A stretch of DNA of 64,000 bases. Source: Paenibacillus sp. Soil750 (lineage in GTDB: Bacteria > Bacillota > Bacilli > Paenibacillales > NBRC-103111). Made by a program: the position numbers and the translations under genes. The stretch lies in contig NZ_LMSD01000044.1 of the NCBI RefSeq assembly GCF_001428045.1, positions 124,001-188,000 on the forward strand, given 5' to 3'. Under the pieces are notes generated by a model. The model was given only the letters and a program-made list of their open reading frames with translations. It had not been told where the DNA came from and did not search any database. Of the stretch, positions 17,973 to 26,410 are shown piece after piece (position 1 is the first letter of the stretch; the number at the start of each line of letters is the position of its first letter).

Positions 17973-18053
17973 GGCTAACGGATAACGTTTGTTCAATAAA
18001 TATCAGGCCGATGCTGCCTGAAACAATCGGCAGCATCGGTGAAGTAACAAGCA
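17973..18053. repeat. Interspersed hairpin repeat, copy 2
   Basis: Left arm GGCTAACGGATAACGTTTGTTCAAT, then a perfect 11-base stem CCGATGCTGCC / GGCAGCATCGG, then a degraded tail AAGTAACAAGCA. It lies between the DUF421 and deacetylase genes. Confidence 0.75.
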
Positions 18054-18145
18054 ACATAGTTAATAATACTTAATGAAAGTATGAGGCTACAAGCGACTAG
18101 TTCAATGGCATAAAGGTAAGCCGTAGCAGCAACTTTCATGAACGT

Positions 18146-18871
18146 TCACGGATTCTTAGCAGGGACTGCCTTGCGATAGGTTAATAGCTCGGAGACGGTA
18201 ACAAACCGATACCCTCTCTTCTCCAATTCCGGTAAGATTTTTTTAAGAGCCTCAATAGTCTGAGTTTGTCCTTCCACGTAATCGTGGAACAATACGATAT
18301 CCCCGCTGCTCGAATTGTTTAATACTTTATTTACAATTGTACTGACCCCTGGCGTATTCCAATCCTTCGTATCTAAATGCCAAGACCACATTATCATTTG
18401 ATATCCTTCTTGCTTGACAATACTGACTAACCTCTCGTTATAAAAGCCTCCAGGGGGACGAAATAAATGACATCGAATCCCGGCGACGGAGAAAATGGTT
18501 TCCTCTGCTTTATTAATTTCATTTTTCATGTTTATCCGTTTCGAAAGAAAAGCATGGCTATATGTATGATTGGCTATCTCATGTCCTTCGTTTACTTCTC
18601 GTTTGAGTACGTCAGGAAATAGTTTTATTTTATTCCCAACCACAAAAAATGTGGCTTTAGCATGATACTGCTTGAGCAAGTCCAAGATCTGAGGTGTATA
18701 TCTTGGATGAGGACCGTCATCGAATGTTAAGGCGATCACTTTCTCATCGGTAGATATTTCCCAGACGACTTCTCCTCTCGTTTCATAATAAGATCGGTCT
18801 TTTTGGGGAGCGGCGTAACCAACAGACTGAAATAAAAAAAAACAAATACAAAAATTTAGGATCGTTTTCAT
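18146..18871 (-). CDS. Polysaccharide deacetylase (NodB domain)
   Basis: A 241-residue exported protein. The signal peptide spans residues 1-20 (hydrophobic, ending VGYA). The NodB domain shows motif 1 TFDDGPHPRYT (catalytic base Asp51, metal ligand Asp52), motif 2 NHTYSH (metal ligands His102 and His106) and motif 3 FRPPGG (Arg138). Such enzymes remove acetyl groups from peptidoglycan or chitin-like sugars outside the membrane; PdaA/PdaB-type sporulation roles are possible. AGGAGG precedes the ATG. Monocistronic. Confidence 0.9.
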   Translation of the reverse strand: MKTILNFCICFFLFQSVGYAAPQKDRSYYETRGEVVWEISTDEKVIALTFDDGPHPRYTPQILDLLKQYHAKATFFVVGNKIKLFPDVLKREVNEGHEIANHTYSHAFLSKRINMKNEINKAEETIFSVAGIRCHLFRPPGGFYNERLVSIVKQEGYQMIMWSWHLDTKDWNTPGVSTIVNKVLNNSSSGDIVLFHDYVEGQTQTIEALKKILPELEKRGYRFVTVSELLTYRKAVPAKNP

Positions 18872-19145
18872 GGTTGCCTCCTGATTTTAGTTCAATTTTC
18901 AATATTAGGATGCACCAATTGTTTAAATTAACTCGGTAAAAAAATGGGTATAAATTGAGGATGAACCGATAGAAATTCTATTTACAAAAACTCTTTAGCT
19001 TAAGTAGTGATATATATTATGCAAAAGGGAATCGATAGCTTGCAGCCGACTATGTTGAGGCAAGAGGAAAGAGGAAGGGTGTAGTTTTTTGTTGTGAAGA
19101 ACAGGTACTTGAAACGATCAAAAAAAACTTTATAAACTGGGTTAC

Positions 19146-19682
19146 TCAAGCTTTGCTTTTCTTTTTCTGATTCGGATTCAGTAAATTTTCTGTTAGATGA
19201 AATACAAAAATATATGAAATAAAAATTACTATATAAATGAAGGGGGAATACCATAGCTTCCAACCTTTATATATAAATACGTGGCAAAGGTGAGCTAACC
19301 ACTCAAAAAAAACAGATATTAATGAGAACCCGATTATATATAGATTGCGATAGATTCCTTTCAGCTTCCACTTATCATAAAACCATAAAAAAATGTATGT
19401 GAATGGAGGGTAATTAAAATAATAAATGACAATATCCATTACCTCATATTTAGAACTATCGTTTACGTCATACAAATCAAATGGTTTAACAGCTATTAAC
19501 GAATCAACTGTCTGCGAAATAAATACAGTAAATACCGTATAAACTATAATCGATAGTGGAGAAAAACGTTTAGGAAGCAATATTGCTACGGTTAATAAAA
19601 CAGCCAATGAAATTAGAGTAAACCATTCATTTATGTCAAATCGTTCAGGGGGATACAATATCACGGTGATCACACTTCCCAT
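19146..19682 (-). CDS. CBO0543-like membrane protein, downstream copy
   Basis: About 178 residues with five or six hydrophobic segments and the ...FEWLAHLCHVFIYKGWKLW... signature seen in the CBO0543 family of spore-former membrane proteins; the function is unknown. The start is uncertain: ATG 19682 overlaps the upstream gene by 38 bases, and an internal GTG about 20 bases further in is also possible. A longer frame reaching 19751 would overlap the upstream gene by over 100 bases and is less likely. It ends in a Lys/Ser-rich tail. Confidence 0.65.
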   Translation of the reverse strand: MGSVITVILYPPERFDINEWFTLISLAVLLTVAILLPKRFSPLSIIVYTVFTVFISQTVDSLIAVKPFDLYDVNDSSKYEVMDIVIYYFNYPPFTYIFLWFYDKWKLKGIYRNLYIIGFSLISVFFEWLAHLCHVFIYKGWKLWYSPFIYIVIFISYIFVFHLTENLLNPNQKKKSKA

Positions 19683-20142
19683 ACATTTTTCTGAATAATA
19701 AGCTGAAGCAAAATGATTCAACCAAGACGACATACCAAACAACGATCGCATAGCCGAAATTCCAGCCCGTAAATTTCACTATACCTAATTTTTCAAATAA
19801 CATATACGATTCGATCAAAACTGCAAACCATATCCCTAAGAAAAGCATTTTGAAGAGGAACCGTGGTTTACTGTGGAAAAACGAAAAAAGAAGCCACATC
19901 GTTGCGATCGGAAATACTACTAACTGATTCATTTTATAGAAGAAAAAAGCGGAAAGAGCTTCCGAAAACTCAAGCAGCTTATAATTATCAAGAATCGCCG
20001 AATGGATCTGTTCAATGGTAACTACAATGACCATGTAGTACACTATTTTTTCAATTGGTAGGAATATTTTCTGCATCCTTCGTAATGTATACAGAACCCC
20101 AATGCTTATTAAAAACATAATAATGTTCAAAGTGACCACCAA
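19645..20142 (-). CDS. CBO0543-like membrane protein, upstream copy
   Basis: A 165-residue polytopic protein with about five hydrophobic segments and a conserved KFTGWNFGYAIVVWY block near residues 123-137. It starts with TTG, with GGAGG six bases upstream. It and the next gene look like divergent paralogues expressed as a pair. The soluble parts are too short to suggest a catalytic role. Confidence 0.7.
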   Translation of the reverse strand: MVVTLNIIMFLISIGVLYTLRRMQKIFLPIEKIVYYMVIVVTIEQIHSAILDNYKLLEFSEALSAFFFYKMNQLVVFPIATMWLLFSFFHSKPRFLFKMLFLGIWFAVLIESYMLFEKLGIVKFTGWNFGYAIVVWYVVLVESFCFSLLFRKMYGKCDHRDIVSP

Positions 20143-20478
20143 TATACCTCCAATTTTAGGAAAGAAGATGTCACAATTAAAATTCCCATTTGTAGTTTTT
20201 GTATACTATTGAATTAGAACATTGTCCGAATGACATAGAACATACATAGACGATTCATGTAGGAGCCTCTCACCAGAGTTTGCTGATTTCAGCAGTTGTG
20301 GTTTGACAGGCTCTGTTTGTATTTTATGCTCTAATATTACTTGTGATTATAGGACGAATAATTTAGCGAAATGAGGAAAGCACACCAAATACTGAAAATG
20401 TTTTTATATCCGGGGGGGGGACAGCAGTGGAGGTTACCTTCTCTAGACTGCAAATCGTATTTTTGTTATTTAAATTAC
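20143..20478. other. Intergenic region with no recognised gene
   Basis: It holds the promoter side of the CBO0543 pair and, at 20412-20420, a run of nine G. No coding potential was recognised. Confidence 0.5.
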
Positions 20479-20550
20479 AGATAACATTTGCTGAATATAA
20501 CATCCTTAAATGCTGCCGGCATTGGCAGCATTTATTCATCTAACGGGCAG
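20479..20550. repeat. Interspersed hairpin repeat, copy 3
   Basis: Stem AAATGCTGCC / GGCAGCATTT around GGCATT, followed by ATTCATCTAACGGGCAG. This is one of the cleanest tails of the family. Confidence 0.8.
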
Positions 20551-20670
20551 CATTCCTATAATGTAGAAATACGAGGTTTGAAGACCAAAAAGACTCCTTG
20601 GTATGATGTAAAAAGGATCCTAGTTGCTGGACAGCGACAGATCCAATAGCAATATCAAGGAGACTACACT

Positions 20671-20839
20671 ATGAATTCTACCCAAAATCAGAAAATAACT
20701 CAAATCACCGGCTAGAGTAATTATTGGTGTAGACATCGCCAAGTTCAATCATTTGGCTAGAGCGCAAGACTTTCGCGGAGTCGAATATGGAAAATCAATT
20801 GCATTCGAGAACATTTTACCGCTAACAATGGATCGGTAG
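20671..20839 (+). pseudogene. IS110-family transposase remnant (N-terminal part)
   Basis: ATG 20671, preceded by CAAGGAG, opens MNSTQNQKITQIT, then a stop. One base out of frame, the sequence continues VIIGVDIAKFNHLARA, DFRGVEYGKSIAFEN, the N-terminal DEDD-domain block of IS110 transposases (Asp of GVDIAK). The frame ends at 20839 and the rest of the transposase is missing. Confidence 0.75.
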
Positions 20840-21079
20840 CCTCTTCTGTTTAACGACACTGGCTGACGCACAGTCAGACGTCCCTATTTTTTTGAAGTAT
20901 TATCGTGGCTTTGCTCGGCACGCCGTATTTGCTACTGTTTATGTACCCCAGCTCGGTTCCGAAGTAATGAATGGGATGACAGCTCTTCAATAATTGGTCG
21001 ATAGACCTAACACAACGTCTGCCGATAATTAATAAACTACTCTTGAAGTGACTTGACTCCAAGGGGATGACATTGTCGG

Positions 21080-21415
21080 ATGAAAAAAAAGGCGACGAGA
21101 AAGCGGCAGACGCACGTTCATGAATTTGAGGGAAGTACGAAGCTGGCGGAGGAAGGCGCGGACAGACACAATCATCGATTTGCAGGCGTAACAGGGCAAG
21201 CGATTCGGAGCGGCAAAAGCCATATTCATGAAATCGATCTATCGAATACGGACTTTTTAGATCATTTTCATAATCTCAAAAAAATCAAAACAGGGCCCGC
21301 CATTCCTGTCGGCAACGGCAAGCATGTGCACTTCGTCACCGGAATGACGACAGAGAATGATGAGCATAGACACCAATTCAATTTTGCTACGTTAATTGAT
21401 AGACCGCTTGTATAA
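21080..21415 (+). CDS. ymaF: YmaF family protein
   Basis: A 111-residue His-rich protein with regularly spaced H-x-H pairs (HVHEF, DRHNHRF, SHIHEI, KHVHFV, DEHRHQF), the hallmark of the YmaF family; the spacing suggests metal binding but the function is unknown. The start at ATG 21080 is supported by AAGGGG 14 bases upstream, which is a weak site. A strong terminator follows immediately. Confidence 0.82.
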   Translation: MKKKATRKRQTHVHEFEGSTKLAEEGADRHNHRFAGVTGQAIRSGKSHIHEIDLSNTDFLDHFHNLKKIKTGPAIPVGNGKHVHFVTGMTTENDEHRHQFNFATLIDRPLV

Positions 21416-21422
21416 TCAAGCC

Positions 21423-21459
21423 AAAAAGGCCGGCCAGAGCTTTCTGGGCGGCCTTTTTT
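21423..21459. terminator. Rho-independent terminator of ymaF
   Basis: AAAAAGGCCGGCCAGA / TCTGGGCGGCCTTTTTT hairpin with a four-base loop, flanked by A and T runs. Confidence 0.88.
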
Positions 21460-21470
21460 GTTGTTACTCA

Positions 21471-21761
21471 GCGTTAGCCTTGGCACTAGAACATAAGCCT
21501 GAATTGATCATAACGGATATGAAAATGAAACGGATGTCAGGACTCCAATTGCTCGACGCGTTAGTGAAGGAGGCAACGTTTGCCTGGAATGCTGTAGTCG
21601 TCAGCGGGTATGATGATTTCGAAATCGTCCGACAAGCCATGAAGCTCGGTGCCTTCGACTATTTGTTGAAGCCGATTAATACGCTGGAACTCGGCCAAGT
21701 TATGGAGAGAGCCATTTCTCAACTAGAGAGGGAGCGTATTGACCATACCATTGTCCTTTGA
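21471..21761 (+). pseudogene. Truncated response-regulator receiver domain (YesN type)
   Basis: The frame encodes ALEHKPELIITDMKM (phosphoacceptor Asp), VVSGYDDFEIVRQAMKLGA and FDYLLKPI (conserved Lys), i.e. the last two-thirds of a receiver domain as found in AraC-type YesN regulators. The first strand with the acidic pair is missing, and so is the DNA-binding domain. It has no start of its own after the ymaF terminator and runs head-on into the GH43 fragment on the other strand. Confidence 0.75.
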
Positions 21762-22374
21762 ATTCTGCTACGGAGCCGTGGGAAGTCGAACAGCCAGTCG
21801 GCTCAAGGAAAATGCCACGATATGTCCACGGACCAAGGGGACTCGTGCTGGTGGCGTAACGCATGCGGTTCAGGTTGTCGAGATTGTCCGAGTAGTTCAA
21901 GTAGAAGATGTCGTTTCTCTTGAACACCCAAGCTGCCTCGTGGAAATCTTCCAACCCAACCATATCCTGCATGTCCCCCTTAAGGGACACCATATCGTCG
22001 TTCAGCTCACCGCCTGCACACCTGCTCCCACCACCGTAATACATATAAGCTCGACCGTCGTCATCCACCAGTACGCATGGATCGATCATCGCAAACCCGC
22101 CAAGTCCTACGATATATCCCTGATCGGTAAAGCCACTTCCAGGGTGTTGACTTGTTGCGACGCCCATTTTCCAAGAGTCGTTCCAATTCGAACCACTTGG
22201 ATGCGGATAATAGAAATAATAGGTCCCATTTTTGAACGCGCAGTCGGGTGCCCACATAAATCCGCCTTCTGGTCTGCCCCAAGACACGTCATCTGAGCGG
22301 AGGATCTCTCCCTCATCAACCCAATTCACCATATCCTCCGATGAGAAAACATGATATCTGTCCATTAGATCGCA
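21745..22374 (-). pseudogene. Truncated GH43-family glycosidase
   Basis: On the minus strand, about 210 residues match the middle of a GH43 enzyme: RYHVFSSEDMVNW, FMWAPDCAFKNGTYYFYY, GGFAMIDPCVLVDDDGRAY, FHEAAWVFKRNDIFYLNYS and SVAEFKGQWY. The first blade with the catalytic base Asp is missing, and similarity stops after GQWY, where the sequence becomes the reverse of the response-regulator fragment. It is broken at both ends and should be inactive. Confidence 0.75.
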
Positions 22375-22770
22375 GCCTCTAGCCGGATCCTATATGTCTC
22401 ATTATTGTGCTCCTCCAGTAACCTATGTTAAATGCTAAATCTTGAATGATTTCTTATTTCAGCATAACTCGAAAAACAGGAGTGGCGCCATGAGGCGTTT
22501 TTAAATTTTATAGGCGGATTACATACACAATATTCGGAAGAAGGAACCCATGGGCTAGCCTGGGCGCTCATAATGTTTCACGATAGAGTCGCTACCAACT
22601 TTCTACATTCAGACACTTTCCCAACCTTTGGAAGTTAAAAATATAATAATATTCCAAAAGACCCATGTTATTCAAAATTTCTTGATGTAAAATAAAGGAA
22701 ATCAGTAACAACAGTTATATAACAATCATCCAATGGCTGATGGAATCCACGCCGTAAGGAGATCTCGATA
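22375..22770. other. Intergenic region before the eCIS-like gene
   Basis: AT-rich, no gene recognised. A short CGCC/GGCG hairpin followed by TTTTT at about 22486-22500 is the only structure seen. Confidence 0.4.
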
Positions 22771-25428
22771 TTGTTGTCCATGAATATGTTTACCGGCAGG
22801 AAAAGTACAAAAAATGAGAGTTTGACAGGGAAGGAACGCGTGCCCTCAGAAGAGGGCCTAAGTTCTGAAAGGCCGTCAGGCCCTCCGTCATTTCTAATGC
22901 GACCCAATCAAGTGATGCAGCTACAGCAAACCATAGGAAACCGGGCAGTTCAGCGTATGGTGACATCCAACACTGGAGCGGTAACCGCTCGCTCATTATC
23001 CATATCAGATATGCCGCATCCGGTGCTGCAGCGCTATAGCCAGGGTCAAGTCGATAAAGCCGTTTCGACGATGTACAGAGTGAAAGAGGACGAACCTACG
23101 TACAAAGACGCTGAAACTCAGGTCAAGGAAATTCTAGAGATTGGAGAGGCGACGGGGTTGTTTGCAGAGATTTTTGAAATGGCAGTTAGTGGCCTTGTGT
23201 TGAATCCTGACGGACTCCACAAGACGCTTACCGCGTTCAGGGCTAAAATCCGGGAAAGTGGTTCGGCTAAGAAGACATCAACTAGCAAGACCGACAATGA
23301 AGCCACAAAATCTGGCACCGGCTTTGTTCGTGAGATATTGTTTGCCCTTGAGCAAATAAAAGCAGGTAATACCGCCCAGTTCGGAACGATGCTGCCTGAT
23401 AATCTAAGAGATGCTTTGAATCAATCAGGAAAGGAACAGCAAGCGAATGAGCTCGATAAGATACCGATTGGTCTCGGATACGGATGGGGCGGAGATAGCG
23501 TCGTGTGGGGGAGTAATGTCGAAACCATCCAACATAAGGTTGTCGAAGGGGCATTAGTAGAAACCGTTAAACGGGAGATTATCAAGGCTGTCAAGCAGTT
23601 GAACGGACAGAATGAGGAAGTTGCGCTTGAAGGTTCAACCAAAATTGCCGATATCGTCGTCATGCCTACGAATTTAGAGTGGTACAAACTCAATACTGAA
23701 GAAATGCAGAAGGTTGTTACGGAAACTCTGGCATCCAATACTTTCCGCAAAAAAAATCTTGATCAAATCGTCGACCTTGTCCGTATTACTTCTGGGGATC
23801 AGCAGTATTCGTTTGCTATCAAAGAAGGAACTGTTGAATTGACTTCCGTTGAAAAGTCGGATGTTGTAGTAAAATTGACGCAGAAATCGACCAATAAGTA
23901 CGATGAGAAAGCGATTAAGCGGCCTCCTGATAAACAAATCGCTGATAAGAAACCGTTAGTGCCTGTCACCGAAGACCCGCAAAAAGTACGTTCAAAAAAA
24001 ATTGAAGAGCTAAAAAAATCAATCGCAGTCATTGAAAAAGGGCGAACCACAGATCTGGCTAAGGATGAGATAACCAAGGCATCATTGGATACCCGACAAA
24101 AGAGGATCGTTGAAAGAAATAAATGGAAGAGTGTCGACAAGTTGAGGACAGATATAAGCTGGGCATCCGAATACCCTTCTGAAGCTAAAGAATTAGCAGA
24201 AGCAGAGATAGTTGTTGACAAAGCTATAAATAAATGGGAAATCGATAATAAGGACACCAATTTCAAGACACTGGAGAAATTCAGATCCGAAAAGCAAACT
24301 CTCGAGAAGGAACATAAAGACGTACAGGATAAAATTGTTGACTTGGAAAAGGCTCGGCAACATCGGGTGACCTATGTGGATGAGCAGATAAAAACTGATT
24401 TAAAAAGTCGTTATCAGGCCCAGTATAAAGAAGAAAAAGCAGTTATCAAAAAGCTCACGGATCTCTGGCGCAAGGAAGATGAAGATAGGTTTATGCAACG
24501 TGTTTCAGAGTTAAGAAATGAGTGGGCCATAAACAATCCTGAAACTGCTCTGAAAGCAAAAGAAGCCGACGAACGGGAGGCAAACGGCACAGGAGGTAAC
24601 AAGATGTTAAATGAGAAAAAGGAGCGCCACCGCAAGGATAATCAGGTATTAATAGAGGAAAGCTGGAAGAACAACGATAATCTCTTGAACATCGTTTCTA
24701 CCATTTTGGGCAATTCGGAAAAGGTCGATCTGTTGGCATTAAATATCGGCAGAATAAAATCCGCGACCGGCAATCGCAAGAAGGTGAATGAACTGATGCA
24801 TGAAGTGGCGCAGGAGCTTACACTGGCTCATAAGTATACCCCTAACAAAATTAGCGAGCCTGAATTCAAGCAGGCCACGGAGGATATGTGCAAAGGTGCG
24901 GAATTCGTCAATTTCCAGGGACATATGGCCGAGTTCCGTCATGCCAACAGGGCAGCCGCCAATCTATCGGATGAGGCGATAACGCCGATATATATCGGAA
25001 CGAAAAAATGGGATGAGAAAGATATGGACAGCAAAAGAGAGCTTCAGGAAGTCGATGTATCTTACATAGAAAAAGATAATGTTATGTATCTTTGTGAGGT
25101 TGCTTACGATTTTGAAACATTGGAGAAAAAGCTGGTCGGAAACAAAGTGTCGCAGCGTGAAGGGTACCAATCACTAATCAAGAAATTAGTAATGTCTAAC
25201 AAATATACAAAGGTCGAGATGGCTTACGTTCTCGACACCGTCCAGGATGGAGAGTTCGAGCAGTTGTTCAAGAAAAAAACAAAGCAATCCGGAACAAGTC
25301 CCAACGATGGCACTGGCAATATGGCTCAATATCTTATCTTGGGTAACATGTCCCTATTTGTAGCGGGCAAGCTTTATACAACAGAGGATTTGAAGAGATC
25401 ATTCACGGAATATACAAAAAGAGACTGA
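22771..25428 (+). CDS. Large protein with eCIS/DUF4157-type N-terminal motif, coiled coil and possible nuclease-like C-terminus
   Basis: An 885-residue protein of unknown function. Residues 51-63 read LQQTIGNRAVQRM, the short motif found at the N-terminus of many proteins associated with DUF4157 and extracellular contractile injection systems; a second VLQR lies at 85-88. Residues 1-100 are Ser/Pro/Gln-rich and probably disordered. Residues about 400-640 are highly charged and predicted-looking coiled coil. The last 130 residues form a mixed alpha/beta domain with QEVDVSY (Asp762) and LCEVAYDF (Glu776), reminiscent of a PD-(D/E)XK fold but lacking the lysine. No signal peptide. TTG 22771 is chosen because AAGGAG lies nine bases upstream; ATG 22780 would be 18 bases away. 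Confidence 0.7.
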   Translation: MLSMNMFTGRKSTKNESLTGKERVPSEEGLSSERPSGPPSFLMRPNQVMQLQQTIGNRAVQRMVTSNTGAVTARSLSISDMPHPVLQRYSQGQVDKAVSTMYRVKEDEPTYKDAETQVKEILEIGEATGLFAEIFEMAVSGLVLNPDGLHKTLTAFRAKIRESGSAKKTSTSKTDNEATKSGTGFVREILFALEQIKAGNTAQFGTMLPDNLRDALNQSGKEQQANELDKIPIGLGYGWGGDSVVWGSNVETIQHKVVEGALVETVKREIIKAVKQLNGQNEEVALEGSTKIADIVVMPTNLEWYKLNTEEMQKVVTETLASNTFRKKNLDQIVDLVRITSGDQQYSFAIKEGTVELTSVEKSDVVVKLTQKSTNKYDEKAIKRPPDKQIADKKPLVPVTEDPQKVRSKKIEELKKSIAVIEKGRTTDLAKDEITKASLDTRQKRIVERNKWKSVDKLRTDISWASEYPSEAKELAEAEIVVDKAINKWEIDNKDTNFKTLEKFRSEKQTLEKEHKDVQDKIVDLEKARQHRVTYVDEQIKTDLKSRYQAQYKEEKAVIKKLTDLWRKEDEDRFMQRVSELRNEWAINNPETALKAKEADEREANGTGGNKMLNEKKERHRKDNQVLIEESWKNNDNLLNIVSTILGNSEKVDLLALNIGRIKSATGNRKKVNELMHEVAQELTLAHKYTPNKISEPEFKQATEDMCKGAEFVNFQGHMAEFRHANRAAANLSDEAITPIYIGTKKWDEKDMDSKRELQEVDVSYIEKDNVMYLCEVAYDFETLEKKLVGNKVSQREGYQSLIKKLVMSNKYTKVEMAYVLDTVQDGEFEQLFKKKTKQSGTSPNDGTGNMAQYLILGNMSLFVAGKLYTTEDLKRSFTEYTKRD

Positions 25429-25582
25429 AACGTTGAACGAGTATGATGTCTGTCTAGAGTACTCATGTACTGATAAATCCCGATCCAATGATTTTTGGGG
25501 AGTGGGATTTTGAATTTAAAACCTTAATTACTCCACGAATACTTCATGGAATAGGAAAAGATATAAAAAGAAGGTGTAAGTT

Positions 25583-26037
25583 ATGTCGGAATTTACATTG
25601 AAAGCAGCAATGGAATATGCCTCAAATGGTGATATTGAAACATGGATTCATTTTTTTTTTTGAATAGTGAAGGAGATAATGTTGGTTTATCGGAAGGTTT
25701 AAAAATGCAAAAACGATACTATCTAGGTCCATTAGAAGTCGAAATAAATCGTCTCGACAGAGTGGTTGGACCTGAACAGCATATGGAGTACGTTGAAAAT
25801 GAAGATTGGTGGAACTACAACATTAATCAAATTTGTGAACGTATTGAAGGTGGGTGGGATATGCCACCTTTAATTGCGGAAAATAGAAATGGAATATTTA
25901 GTATAAGAGATGGTAATCATCGTTTAGGTGCTTTAGAAAAACTAAAGAAAGAAAAGTATTTTGTTATTATTTGGGATAACAATAGCTTGGAAAATATGTT
26001 AAAGGCTTTGTCTAACGAGAGTGAAGAAGTAAGTTAA
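25583..26037 (+). pseudogene. ParB/Srx-like domain protein interrupted at an 11-T tract
   Basis: ATG 25583 (AGAAGG upstream) encodes MSEFTLKAAMEYASNGDIE then WIHFFF and stops at a run of eleven T (25651-25661). The next frame continues LNSEGDNVGLSEGLKM through MPPLIAENRNGIFSIRDGNHRLGAL, the GNHR core of ParB-like nuclease/sulfiredoxin-fold proteins, to TAA at 26037. Nine or twelve T would give one uninterrupted protein of about 150 residues. It may be a disabled gene, a phase-variable gene, or a sequencing error in the homopolymer. Partner and role are unknown; the upstream neighbour is the eCIS-like gene. Confidence 0.7.
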
Positions 26038-26051
26038 ATGGTACGAAGCTC

Positions 26052-26079
26052 AGCGGTGGAATCAATCCATCGCTTTTTT
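26052..26079 (+). terminator. Rho-independent terminator
   Basis: AGCGGTGGA / TCCATCGCT stem (one G-U), loop ATCAA, then TTTTTT. It is 15 bases after the ParB-like gene, which supports that gene being, or having been, expressed. Confidence 0.75.
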
Positions 26080-26213
26080 GTAATGACCATTCAACTAAGG
26101 GTAGTTATGATCAATGAGCGGTTGTGATAAAATGGAAAAAGAAGTGATGGACTAGTGTTTTTGATATCTTCGGTTTTAGGGCTAAGAAAAAGGTTTCTCT
26201 TAAATAATTTTTT

Positions 26214-26285
26214 GCGCTAACAAAGAACAGATACCACAATAATACAGCCTGCCGAAGTGATCCGGCAGGCTATTAACGGGCCTGT
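26214..26285. repeat. Interspersed hairpin repeat, copy 4
   Basis: GCGCTAACAAAGAACAGATA left arm, stem AGCCTGCCG / CGGCAGGCT, tail ATTAACGGGCCTG. Confidence 0.75.
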
Positions 26286-26361
26286 TATAGGTAAAATTGT
26301 TGACTGATGATGCTCAATATAGTCCAGCCAGATACTAATAGCTTAAGTCGAAGTGATTATA

Positions 26362-26410
26362 GGGGGGCCAAAGCAGCCATTTATGGCTTAAGGTACGCCC
26401 TCCTTTTTTT
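26362..26410 (+). terminator. Orphan terminator-like hairpin
   Basis: GGGGGGC (26362-26368) pairs with GCCCTCC (26397-26403), enclosing a second stem AGCCAT/ATGGCT, and is followed by TTTTTTT. No plus-strand gene directly precedes it, so it may end a small RNA or be a leftover of a deleted gene. Confidence 0.5.

Noticed and set aside
20874..21062. 62-codon minus-strand frame upstream of ymaF
   Set aside because: Contains NSSKYGVPSKATIILQK, vaguely protein-like, but has no start signal and no recognisable family; possibly decayed sequence.
26290..26360. Resemblance of CAGATACTAATAGCTTAAGTCG to the 3' end of 23S rRNA
   Set aside because: Only a dozen or so bases fit and no neighbouring rRNA sequence is present; treated as chance.
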